A DNA stretch of 50,848 bases from positions 1 to 50,848 of IMG/VR virus record IMGVR_UViG_3300007960_006782, one strand, 5' to 3'. Shown piece after piece: positions 1 to 7,598 of the stretch. Numbering within the stretch: position 1 is the stretch's first letter; each line of letters opens with the position of its first letter. This stretch comes from a virus. The notes under the pieces were generated by a model, which was not told where the DNA came from, made no database searches, and was given only the letters and a program-made list of their open reading frames with translations. The position numbers and the translations under genes were made by a program.

Positions 1-8
1 AGCCAACC

Positions 9-899
9 ATGAAAATAACTAAAACTAAACTAAAGCAAATCATAAAAGAAGAAGTTGTTAAGCTTCTTATTGAACAAGACGAATATGATGATTATGATGA
101 AGAAGAAGAAGAAGAAGAAGAAGAAGAACTTACTGAAGCACAAAAAATAATCAGATTTCTATCTTCACCTGATCCTGAATATGTAAATCTAGGTCTTGGA
201 ATTCTTGACGCCCTTGAAAATCCACAACCTGGAGTTTCACAACTCGAATATCAACGGCTCAAACTCGAATATCAACAACTCATCAATACAATTGCAAGTC
301 ATTTCACTTTCGACTCAAAAAGTAGTTTAATAACTATTCAAGGTTTTGAAGTCTCAAATGTAACATTTTGGATGATTTTAAACTATTTTGCTGAAAAATC
401 TTCTCGTGTTCAATATATGCTTGCTAAGATTGAGAGTCTTAATATTAAAGATAAATTTATGACAAACGTTGATTTTTTAAAGTTTTGCACGAACCTGACG
501 AGCCTCGAACTCTGGGGGTGCGAGTCGCTGCAGAACGTAGACGGACTGAAGGGCTGTACGAACCTGACGACCCTCAACCTCTGGGAGTGCGATTCGCTGC
601 AGAACGTAGACGGGTTGGAGGGCTGTACGAACCTGACGTACCTCTACCTCTACTGGTGCGAGTCGCTGCAGAACGTAGACGGGTTAAAGGAATGCACAAA
701 CCTGGAGACGCTCAAGCTCAACTGGTGCAAGTCGCTGCAGAACGTAGACGTACTGAAGGAATGCACGAACCTGACGACCCTCGACCTCCGCAGGTGCGCG
801 TCACTGCCATTAGGATTACAAGATTTGTTTAAATCTGATGAATACGACACAGCACACGAACAGTTTATGAAAGCTTTAAACGCATCCAAAGGAAACTAA
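9..899 (+). CDS. Tag-B leucine-rich-repeat protein, paralog 1
   Basis: This 296-residue protein starts with MKITKTKLKQIIKEEV and continues to LLIE-Q, an amphipathic helix ending in a possible prohead-protease site. A long Asp/Tyr/Glu run follows (about residues 24-40). The middle domain (about 42-155) contains MILNYFAEKS and is shared with the genes at 8761 and 11653. About five 23-residue LRRs of the pattern CTNLTxLxLxxCxSLQNVDGL follow, then a conserved tail ending NASKGN. The start overlaps an upstream stop as ATGA, so an upstream gene is cut off by the window edge. It is the only LRR paralog here ending in GN then TAA; a promoter follows. It is probably a protein-binding virion-internal protein; the ligand is unknown. 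Confidence 0.85.
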   Translation: MKITKTKLKQIIKEEVVKLLIEQDEYDDYDEEEEEEEEEELTEAQKIIRFLSSPDPEYVNLGLGILDALENPQPGVSQLEYQRLKLEYQQLINTIASHFTFDSKSSLITIQGFEVSNVTFWMILNYFAEKSSRVQYMLAKIESLNIKDKFMTNVDFLKFCTNLTSLELWGCESLQNVDGLKGCTNLTTLNLWECDSLQNVDGLEGCTNLTYLYLYWCESLQNVDGLKECTNLETLKLNWCKSLQNVDVLKECTNLTTLDLRRCASLPLGLQDLFKSDEYDTAHEQFMKALNASKGN

Positions 900-935
900 G
901 GCTCAATTCAAGAACTTATAGAAAAGTAAATTTTA

Positions 936-964
936 TTGACACAGCGATATAATAAAGTTATATT
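936..964 (+). promoter_or_regulatory. sigma70-like promoter
   Basis: TTGACA at 936-941 and TATATT at 959-964 are separated by exactly 17 bp, in the 84-nt gap after the first LRR gene. The Shine-Dalgarno AAAGGAG (971-977) and the GTG start at 984 follow directly. This is a near-consensus host-type promoter, probably for the genes from 984 on. Confidence 0.7.
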
Positions 965-983
965 ATTTTAAAAGGAGCATGAT

Positions 984-1748
984 GTGAAAAAAATAATAAC
1001 AGAATGGAAAAAGTTTTTATTAAATGAAGAATCTCAATTTAGAGACATTATTAGAATTATAACAGGGCAAAGACCAACCATACAATCTGTCGGTATCATG
1101 ACCTCAGAAAACCCAAATGCCGAAGAATTATCAAAACAAGAGAACGACGCACTTCTAAGGCAGTTTGAAGACAAGCTAAAAAGTATGAAGATTGGCTACA
1201 GGCGAATCCGTGGTAAATTTGGAAATGAAGAAAGATCTTTTATTATTCCAAATGTTGCTCGTGATGAGATTTTACAATTTGGCAAAGAATTCGGACAAGA
1301 AGCTGTTATTTGGGGTTCTATGCAAGACGGTAAAATGATATACGAATATATTCTTTGTGATACCGGCGAAACAATACAGAGAAGAGATGTTGTTTTAACT
1401 GGCGATAAAGCTGATTTTAGATCTGATTATTATTCACAAGAGCCTGGGGGTTCCAGAATGTATACTATGGCTTATCCAAAAGGTGGTCCCAGCGCTGGAC
1501 CTCCGGTTCAAAGGTTGTCTCGTAAATTTGTTATTCCTTTCTTTGACTCAGAATATCCATTTGAACCTGATAATTCTGAAGAAACTGAAGAAACTGAAGA
1601 ATTAGATGAGGTTGAACACGCAGATCTTATCAAAGAAATGAACGAAAGAGTATCTAAAATCTTAAAGAAAAACATAACCAAAAAATCACGTTGGCACCAT
1701 CGTAATGTTATTAATGAAAGACTAAAAAAAGCTCTTTCAAAAAGATAA
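984..1748 (+). CDS. Tag-A protein with DUF3293-like domain
   Basis: The 254-residue product starts at GTG (984), seven bases after AAAGGAG. The overlapping ATG at 982 is followed at once by TGA. The N-terminus MKKIITEWKKFLLNE-ES is a tag-A sequence with an LNE site. The central part (about 35-115) has an early MTSENPNAEEL segment, a later ERSFIIPN segment, then FGQEAVIWG. This pattern recalls the DUF3293 family (T-x-x-NP, E-x-SF, Q-A-V). An acidic linker (about 200-215) leads to a basic C-terminus with NVINERLKKALSKR. Biochemical function is unknown. The tag suggests packaging in the head; the DUF3293 link is by pattern only. Confidence 0.75.
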   Translation: MKKIITEWKKFLLNEESQFRDIIRIITGQRPTIQSVGIMTSENPNAEELSKQENDALLRQFEDKLKSMKIGYRRIRGKFGNEERSFIIPNVARDEILQFGKEFGQEAVIWGSMQDGKMIYEYILCDTGETIQRRDVVLTGDKADFRSDYYSQEPGGSRMYTMAYPKGGPSAGPPVQRLSRKFVIPFFDSEYPFEPDNSEETEETEELDEVEHADLIKEMNERVSKILKKNITKKSRWHHRNVINERLKKALSKR

Positions 1749-1779
1749 GATACTATCTACTGTAAAAAGGGATAAATTT

Positions 1780-3705
1780 ATGCCTAAACCTGAAATTGTA
1801 AAACCTGAAATTGTAGAAGAAATAAAAAGAAATCTACAACATTTATACCAACAAGAATTATTAAAAGACATACCAGAAACTACCGCAGAAATTCGAGCAA
1901 TAGTTAGAGAGCTATTCAGGCGTATTCCCGCTTTTCTTTCTAAAACCCTGAAATATGATGTTGCATTCTTTGCGGAAGAAGCTTTGTCAGACGAGTTACA
2001 TACAGTTGTGTCTTTTGAATTCGGAGTCCCACCTTATACTCGTTTTGATTACCCAGAAGCTACAGGTTCCAACCGGCGCTTTCTTGAGAACATCAAACTT
2101 ACTTTAAGAATGGGCGAAAAAGCCGCCTTTGAAGAAACAGGTGTGATGGATCTTCAGTATAGTGAGCATCCAATTGAAAATTTGGTTTTTCTTTATACAA
2201 TCAAAGACAAAGATGAGCAGGATCTTGTAATAACACAGCTATCGGACAATTTTAGTATGGAACTTCTTCTTATTTGTATGCGTCTTGAAGATCATGATGA
2301 AATTGTAAAACCTGAATTTAAAGATGAATATCACATTTTAATAAAAGAATACATGCGAACACCAAATTATGGTGCGCAATTTTCTTACAATATTGTGCAA
2401 GGTATTACTGAGCCCTCTCAAGAAGAGTTAACTAATTTTATAGAGGAATTTTTTATATTTTTATCAGAAAAAGACTTTTTTAAACCAGGGGTGACTGTTT
2501 CCCAATTGAAAGAAGTCGCAAGAACAAACGATCGAATTACTCGTATGGAAGCAGAATTGCGATATTTTATCGACAACCACGAATTATACGAACATAGAAA
2601 GTTAATAAAAGAATCTTATACTGGAAATAGTATTGAAGAACTACTTCCACAAATTATAGGAGAATTTATAAAATTATCATACGAAGAGGCTGGCTCAAGT
2701 ATAAGTTCGGTATCAGGAGAAAACTTGTACGATCAAATAAGCCAATTAGTTGAATTTGCTAAACAAAATAGCGACCCACAAGCGTTCTTATCTCATTTAG
2801 AGCAAACAATTAACGACGTTTTTGCCCCCTTAGAAGAATCAGGGAACATCACAGCAGATGAAATAGAAGCTGCGGAGTTCATGCTCGGTGCAGTTTTCGA
2901 AGTCCAAGAATTTTTAAATTCCCCTTCAGAAGACATTAGTAGCAATCCTATTGCTGAGGAATTATACAAGGTTATAATCGCTATTAAACATGGTGGTAAT
3001 TTAGAAAACTTCATGATTGATCTAACTCGTATAAGAATACAATCTTGGTTAGAATATATTTTACAAATGTACATCGAGAAGCTGATGCAAAAAGCCTTGG
3101 AAGAAGAACACTACGAGAACGCACGCCATTGGATAATAAAATACAATGGCAGAGAAAGAGCTTATATTCCAGATGTAATGGCTAAAATGATAACTAATCA
3201 ATATTTAAATTCAAAACCTGACATGATTTTTAAAATGGTTACAGATTTTGACTTTGATTTAACCGCAGAAGATTTAGTTACAGATTTTGTCAACTATATC
3301 AGTGTCCAAGAATATATGAGAAGAGAAATATTTGAATCTGTACCCGACTTAAAGCAAAAAATTATAAAACAAAGTTTAAGAAATGAATCATTTCAAGAGA
3401 CGCTTGATGAAATTGAAGAGCAAAATTATATTACTCGCTTACAAAGACTAGCCACAGAAAATAAACAAATCAACGAAGAACTAACAAGAAGTGACAAATC
3501 TGATATTAAAGATTTAATAGCAAAAGAACTTGATAAAGTTCTTAAAAAAGAAATTGAAAAAATTCTTAAAGATGAGTTGTCTAAATCTTTATCTTCCAAA
3601 GAAACTAAAGAAGAAATTGGTGACATTACTAAAAAAGTAATGAAAAAACTATATAAAGATCTATCTTATCACCATCCATATATTATTGATAGGATCAAAG
3701 TTTAG
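1780..3705 (+). CDS. Large acidic helical protein of unknown function
   Basis: I do not recognise this 641-residue protein. It starts after AAAAAGGGA and opens with a short direct repeat (KPEIVKPEIVEEIK). It is rich in Glu, Leu, Ile and Lys and looks almost entirely alpha-helical, with no visible signal peptide or membrane segment. Residues about 540-625 form a charged helical or coiled-coil stretch (KELDKVLKKEIEKILKDEL), and the end is KKLYKDLSYHHPYIIDRIKV. It lacks the clear N-terminal tags of its neighbours. Its place between tagged genes and its size suggest a virion or head-internal protein, but nothing in the sequence proves that. Confidence 0.75.
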   Translation: MPKPEIVKPEIVEEIKRNLQHLYQQELLKDIPETTAEIRAIVRELFRRIPAFLSKTLKYDVAFFAEEALSDELHTVVSFEFGVPPYTRFDYPEATGSNRRFLENIKLTLRMGEKAAFEETGVMDLQYSEHPIENLVFLYTIKDKDEQDLVITQLSDNFSMELLLICMRLEDHDEIVKPEFKDEYHILIKEYMRTPNYGAQFSYNIVQGITEPSQEELTNFIEEFFIFLSEKDFFKPGVTVSQLKEVARTNDRITRMEAELRYFIDNHELYEHRKLIKESYTGNSIEELLPQIIGEFIKLSYEEAGSSISSVSGENLYDQISQLVEFAKQNSDPQAFLSHLEQTINDVFAPLEESGNITADEIEAAEFMLGAVFEVQEFLNSPSEDISSNPIAEELYKVIIAIKHGGNLENFMIDLTRIRIQSWLEYILQMYIEKLMQKALEEEHYENARHWIIKYNGRERAYIPDVMAKMITNQYLNSKPDMIFKMVTDFDFDLTAEDLVTDFVNYISVQEYMRREIFESVPDLKQKIIKQSLRNESFQETLDEIEEQNYITRLQRLATENKQINEELTRSDKSDIKDLIAKELDKVLKKEIEKILKDELSKSLSSKETKEEIGDITKKVMKKLYKDLSYHHPYIIDRIKV

Positions 3706-3725
3706 CCAAGACAGGAAAATAGAAA

Positions 3726-3956
3726 ATGAGAACATTTATAGCAACATTTATAACAATGAGTATTTTATTTTACTTTTTCAACTTATTGTTAATCAACAAC
3801 CACGAAAGAACAGAATATCAAAAACTAATTCCTTCTACTGTTGTTGGAGATAATCAACCGCTTCCTTTAAAACTGCCAGCCCAAGAACAAACAGATTTTA
3901 TTTCCATTGAAAAATATTACAATTCTATTTCTACTAATCAATGGTTATTATTGTAA
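3726..3956 (+). CDS. Small single-pass membrane protein
   Basis: The 76-residue product has a hydrophobic N-terminus (about residues 4-24, FIATFITMSILFYFFNLLL) and then a polar, proline-containing tail. This fits one transmembrane segment with the tail outside, or a lipoprotein-like or signal anchor without a lipobox. ACAGGAAA lies upstream of the ATG. The end overlaps the next gene in another frame, so a frameshifted two-part gene is possible. Function unknown. Confidence 0.55.
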   Translation: MRTFIATFITMSILFYFFNLLLINNHERTEYQKLIPSTVVGDNQPLPLKLPAQEQTDFISIEKYYNSISTNQWLLL

Positions 3957-4269
3957 AAAATTGGAAAGAGAAGCGCTAGAAAAAGAAGCAAAAAAAATAA
4001 AGCTGTCAAACGGAGATATTATTATTGATATAATCGGAGGTAATATTGGTCTTCTTTTGTCATGCGAACATAAAGAAAGCATGAAATTTGAAGATCATGT
4101 TTTTTGGGAGATTATCTGGTATGGTCCCTTAGAAAAACGAACAAATTTTGCTTTTTATCGATTTATTGAAGAAAAACACTTGCAGACTTCGATCATTCTT
4201 GGTATATTAAAATGGCAATCAATCGAAGGAGTGCAAAATGAGTACATGGAACGTATACAAGATTTTTAA
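3907..4269 (+). CDS. Conserved-type phage hypothetical protein, start uncertain
   Basis: The open frame gives up to 120 residues from TTG at 3907. A second in-frame TTG at 3961 would give a protein starting EREALEKEAKKIKLSNGD. Neither TTG has a clear Shine-Dalgarno site, so translation may be coupled to the upstream gene, or the two frames may be one gene joined by a frameshift. The core has beta-type segments (GDIIIDIIGGNIGLLLSCE) and then FWEIIWYGP and an EEKHLQTSIILG segment, which look like a small globular domain. Function unknown. Confidence 0.5.
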   Translation: MKNITILFLLINGYYCKKLEREALEKEAKKIKLSNGDIIIDIIGGNIGLLLSCEHKESMKFEDHVFWEIIWYGPLEKRTNFAFYRFIEEKHLQTSIILGILKWQSIEGVQNEYMERIQDF

Positions 4270-4708
4270 GTCTGGGCAGCGCGCAAAGTCACCAATGACT
4301 TCTTTTGAGATCGAAGATGATAATAACGCAGAAACTTTTTTTAAGCTTAACGTTTATCAAGAGTTTACTACAAAACAGCGTCGTTCAAAATATACCATTA
4401 TCCGCGCAGATCTTCCGCAAGAAAGAGAAGAAATTAAAGAAAATAAGCAGGATACACCGCAGCAAGACCCTGTTTACCTTAAGAAGTGCAACCAGATTCT
4501 TCAAATGCATGCTTCGCCTATGAATATTAAAGCATCTAAAATGTCTTCCGTGTCTTCTGCTCTTGTATTTTGTTCTGAGAGTAGCTGGAAGTGGCAATGG
4601 GCTGCGGTAGAGGGGGCAACTCTAAGGTATCTATCTGGATTTTCCCCTCTTTTTGATACACATTCTCAGGCAAATGCTTGGATGGAAACGCAAATAAGAG
4701 CCCTGTAA
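4238..4708 (+). CDS. Hypothetical protein
   Basis: This 156-residue product starts at ATG after GAAGGAG (4225-4231) and overlaps the previous gene by 32 nt. It opens MSTWNVYKIFKSGQRAKSP and has a Gln/Asp/Glu-rich centre. The C-terminal half is less charged, with a Trp-rich segment (SSWKWQWAAVEG) and a helical end. There is no signal peptide, membrane helix or motif I recognise. Function unknown. Confidence 0.6.
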   Translation: MSTWNVYKIFKSGQRAKSPMTSFEIEDDNNAETFFKLNVYQEFTTKQRRSKYTIIRADLPQEREEIKENKQDTPQQDPVYLKKCNQILQMHASPMNIKASKMSSVSSALVFCSESSWKWQWAAVEGATLRYLSGFSPLFDTHSQANAWMETQIRAL

Positions 4709-4712
4709 TCTA

Positions 4713-4735
4713 TTTATTGTGGGAGAAACAATAAA
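4713..4735 (+). promoter_or_regulatory. RBS-in-loop hairpin before the serine protease gene
   Basis: TTTATTGT (4713-4720) and ACAATAAA (4728-4735) are perfect inverse complements. They enclose the 7-nt loop GGGAGAA, which contains the Shine-Dalgarno GGGAG. The last stem base is the A of the ATG at 4735. The structure would display the ribosome site in the loop while partly pairing the start codon. It is short and A/U-rich, so stability is modest. Confidence 0.5.
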
Positions 4736-5478
4736 TGAAAAAATTACTTTTTGCTTTTTGCTTGCTTTTTGGAACTCAGGCTCACTCTGAGCCCCTTCAG
4801 TTGCCATTTTCTGACGAAAATCTAATTGAAGGGGTCTTTCCTGTATCAGAAATTTCGTCTAAAGTTGAAATGCAAGTGCGAAATGCTGCGGTTAGAGTCT
4901 TAAGTATTGGGCAAGGTCACGGATCTGGTTCCCTGATCAGGTATAAAGGCTCAAATTTTATTTTAACAGCAAAGCATGTAACTGGAAATGAGATCGGAAA
5001 ACTATTTTTGATCACTCATGGTAATGAAGCTATGCCTGGGGTGCTTATTTATGCAGATCCAGTTTATGATATCGCTATTGTTTATCCTGTTGCTGACTTG
5101 CAAAATGCAAAACCGATTAGATATTCTCCACGCAAAAAGCAAATGAACGTAGGAGAGGAAATAACTTACTCTGGTTTTCCCTCAACTCACGAAATTATGA
5201 CCTTTAGAGGTCGTGTTGCTGGCTATGAAACGACGGGGGATACCGGAATTCAGATAATTATGCATAGTTACGGCTGGTTTGGATCGTCTGGATCTGTCGT
5301 CTATGACGATAATGGCGACTTAGTTGGTATTCTTTGGGGTGTCGATGTCGAATGGCAACCAAATTTACAGGTCGTTGGGGACATTATTTGGGTTCAACCA
5401 ATACAAGTTCTTGATTTAGACAACGCTTTGGTTGATTTTTGCCAAATGACAGATTTAAAAATGAGAGTTTGCAGATAA
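4735..5478 (+). CDS. Secreted trypsin-like serine protease
   Basis: The 247-residue protein begins with a typical signal peptide (MKKLLFAFCLLFGTQAHS, cut near residue 18). A chymotrypsin/trypsin-fold domain follows with a visible triad: His81 in LTAKHV, Asp112 in VYDIAIV and Ser185 in GSSGSVV. It resembles stand-alone trypsin-like peptidases rather than DegP, since there is no room for a PDZ domain. It would act in the periplasm or outside an infected cell, perhaps on surface proteins. It carries no packaging tag, unlike many neighbours. It is not a T4 gp21-type prohead protease. Substrate unknown. Confidence 0.85.
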   Translation: MKKLLFAFCLLFGTQAHSEPLQLPFSDENLIEGVFPVSEISSKVEMQVRNAAVRVLSIGQGHGSGSLIRYKGSNFILTAKHVTGNEIGKLFLITHGNEAMPGVLIYADPVYDIAIVYPVADLQNAKPIRYSPRKKQMNVGEEITYSGFPSTHEIMTFRGRVAGYETTGDTGIQIIMHSYGWFGSSGSVVYDDNGDLVGILWGVDVEWQPNLQVVGDIIWVQPIQVLDLDNALVDFCQMTDLKMRVCR

Positions 5479-5479
5479 A

Positions 5480-5962
5480 ATGTTGTCTGAAATGATAAAA
5501 ATCATGATCAAAATGAAAAAAGGTCGTGATGATGTTGTTAGCTTGGTTTGTTTAGACAAAAATGACAAGATTTTGATCATAAAACGAACTAATACGGCAC
5601 CAATAATGAAAAATTATTGGGATTTGCCAGGAGGTCACGTAGATTTAGACGATTCTTCTTTTGAGGAAGCCGTTGTTCGTGAGTTAAAAGAAGAAACAAA
5701 CTTAAAATGCGATCAAAATAACGTAACATACGCTTCAAAAGAAGAATTTAAAGATTATATTCGTTATTATTACTTTACTCGCGATTGGTCAGGTCAAATA
5801 AAATTCAAGAAAAATCCAGAATCTGGTTTTGTTGAGCATAACGATTCAAAATGGGCTTCAATAGAACAATTAAAGAGTGATAAAAGTCTTTCCCAAACAA
5901 CTTTTAATGTCTATTTATTAGAAAAAGAACTTGAGAGACTTAAAAATGAAAAAAATTTATGA
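5480..5962 (+). CDS. Nudix hydrolase
   Basis: The 160-residue protein has a Nudix box beginning GGHVDLDDSSFEEAVVREL and ending KEET. The core R-E-L-K-E-E is intact, but there is one residue more than the usual spacing between GG and RE. The typical first Glu is replaced by the DDSS stretch. The family hydrolyses nucleoside diphosphates linked to another group, such as oxidised nucleotides, NAD(H), ADP-ribose or RNA caps. With ADP-ribosyltransferase-like neighbours, an NAD or ADP-ribose substrate is attractive but unproven. It begins 2 nt after the protease stop and ends inside the next gene (17-nt overlap). Confidence 0.85.
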   Translation: MLSEMIKIMIKMKKGRDDVVSLVCLDKNDKILIIKRTNTAPIMKNYWDLPGGHVDLDDSSFEEAVVRELKEETNLKCDQNNVTYASKEEFKDYIRYYYFTRDWSGQIKFKKNPESGFVEHNDSKWASIEQLKSDKSLSQTTFNVYLLEKELERLKNEKNL

Positions 5963-6500
5963 TTCTTGGAGAATTTTCTTAAAAGAAGGCGTTGAAGAGC
6001 CGTTCTCAAATTTTGGAGAACGGCTTGGTAATATAGATATGGTCGGATCCCCGATTTATCACGTTACAAAAGTGCGTGCTGACACTTTAAAATCTTATAA
6101 TAAGCCTAAAGATAAAGATAAATTCTATCGAAATGAAAAAGGCGAGATAGAATATCGTATTTATTTTTTTAAAGACTTTAACGAAGCACTTGGTCAAGCA
6201 TTTTCGCGGTCTGGACAAATTGATGCGATCATAGGGGGTATATCTTCTGGCGATCCACAAGAGTACGATCTACTAATAGTGTCTGTAAGTGATATGCAAA
6301 TACCACCAGGGATTGTTTTTTATTCAGATCCAGAAATTCCTGGTAGTTCTGCTATGTATGGTGCTCGCAGAGATGGAAAAGAGTGGAAAATAGCTTTAAA
6401 ACCAGAAAATATCAAGACGGCAACAGAAGCTTTTGAAGATTCTGCTGATTATGATGAATATTTACAAGAAAATATTGAACATAAAGCCCAATCCAGATGA
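5946..6500 (+). CDS. Tag-A protein, possible ADP-ribosyltransferase-like, likely frameshifted 3' end
   Basis: I chose the ATG at 5946 because the product then starts with tag A (MKKIYDSWRIFLKE-GV, LKE site), about 5 nt after GAGAGACTT. PIYHVT at about 37-42 and a later IYFFKDFNEALGQAF segment resemble the YH and Y-phi-F elements of ADP-ribosyltransferase-like folds; this is weak evidence. The frame stops at 6500. A +1 shift near 6483 would continue as HKPNPDDVEALVDLILGLL to TAG at 6538-6540, two bases before the next gene. That looks like the original C-terminus. Confidence 0.7.
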   Translation: MKKIYDSWRIFLKEGVEEPFSNFGERLGNIDMVGSPIYHVTKVRADTLKSYNKPKDKDKFYRNEKGEIEYRIYFFKDFNEALGQAFSRSGQIDAIIGGISSGDPQEYDLLIVSVSDMQIPPGIVFYSDPEIPGSSAMYGARRDGKEWKIALKPENIKTATEAFEDSADYDEYLQENIEHKAQSR

Positions 6501-6542
6501 TGTAGAAGCTTTGGTTGATTTAATTTTAGGATTATTATAGAA

Positions 6543-7598
6543 ATGCAAAAGTTATTTGAAAATTGGAGGAGATTTTTGATTACAGAAGGTGGAAATGTTT
6601 TTCAGGACCAATCTGTAGGTCCAATTCCTCTTGGTTATATTCAGCCAACACTTGAAAAGTATTATGAAGAGCTATCAAGGCTGTTTCCGCAGCATTCTAG
6701 TTTATTTCAAACTTTTGAGCCCCTTGGATCAGTCGGCAAAAAAGCAAAATCAGGCGATATTGACCTTGCTGTTGATGTTTCTGATCTTTTTCCAGATAAA
6801 AAGGTTACTGATGAGGCTCTACAAAGCTGGAATTTAAACCCAGACGACTGGAAAGCAACTTATCAAAGATTTGTTAAGCGTGCAAGAACAGCAACGCCAG
6901 AACAAGTTGAGTTAAGAGCATTTTTATACGAACTTGCCAAATATATTGGCGAGAACTCTACTTTAATCATTAGTGATTTAAAAAAAGTGCGTCCTGGCAA
7001 CATGTTCACTCTTTTTCCTCAACATAATGAAGCTGGAGAGCAACAAGATATCGGTGTTCAAATGGATTGGATGCTTGGAAACAAAAATTGGCTTACTTTT
7101 TCTTATTTTTCTGATTTTCCCTCTGAAACACAACCAATGTTAAAAGGCTTACATAGAACACAGCTTGTTTTGTCTATGTTTGGAGCCAAAAACTATTCGT
7201 TTAACCACGTAGAGGGCGTATTTGATAAAAGCACAGGTCAAAAGGTCGCTCACAGCCCTTCAGAGGCTCTACAGCTGCTTCAAAAAATTTATGGGGCTCC
7301 TATTTCGCGTGAAGATTTGCTCAACTTCAACAGCCTTTATGATTGGATAGAAGCTAATACTTCCGAACAAGAAAAAGCAAATATTTATGATATGTATCTT
7401 CGCATTCTTGATTCAACAAACGGAAATAAAGAAATTAATCCTACAACTGGTGCTAGCGAAAGATGCGGATATATTCCTCAAGAGTTAGAGTCTTATTGGC
7501 TTCAAAATTGGCAAAGACTTGGATTAAAAGGCAGGTATCTGTGTAAAACAATAAATAATGATCTAAGAAATGCTATTATGCAAGGAAACCAACCATGA
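6543..7598 (+). CDS. Tag-A Pol-beta-type nucleotidyltransferase
   Basis: The 351-residue protein starts MQKLFENWRRFLITE-GG, the clearest tag A in the window with an ITE site. The nucleotidyltransferase signature follows: GS at 62-63, then GDIDLAV with Asp72 and Asp74, and a likely third acid in QMDWM (Asp175). These are the metal-binding residues of the Pol-beta/minimal nucleotidyltransferase superfamily, which moves NMP groups onto nucleic acid, protein or small molecules. The rest is helical and unassigned. The last residues GNQP look grafted by the junction with the following LRR gene (ATGA overlap). A head-packaged nucleotidyl-transferring enzyme would parallel T4 Alt in logic; the target is unknown. 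Confidence 0.8.
   Translation: MQKLFENWRRFLITEGGNVFQDQSVGPIPLGYIQPTLEKYYEELSRLFPQHSSLFQTFEPLGSVGKKAKSGDIDLAVDVSDLFPDKKVTDEALQSWNLNPDDWKATYQRFVKRARTATPEQVELRAFLYELAKYIGENSTLIISDLKKVRPGNMFTLFPQHNEAGEQQDIGVQMDWMLGNKNWLTFSYFSDFPSETQPMLKGLHRTQLVLSMFGAKNYSFNHVEGVFDKSTGQKVAHSPSEALQLLQKIYGAPISREDLLNFNSLYDWIEANTSEQEKANIYDMYLRILDSTNGNKEINPTTGASERCGYIPQELESYWLQNWQRLGLKGRYLCKTINNDLRNAIMQGNQP

Noticed and set aside
4735-5478. Serine protease as the prohead protease for the tags
   Set aside because: It has a secretion signal and a trypsin-type His-Asp-Ser triad, not the gp21-type fold, and would be exported.
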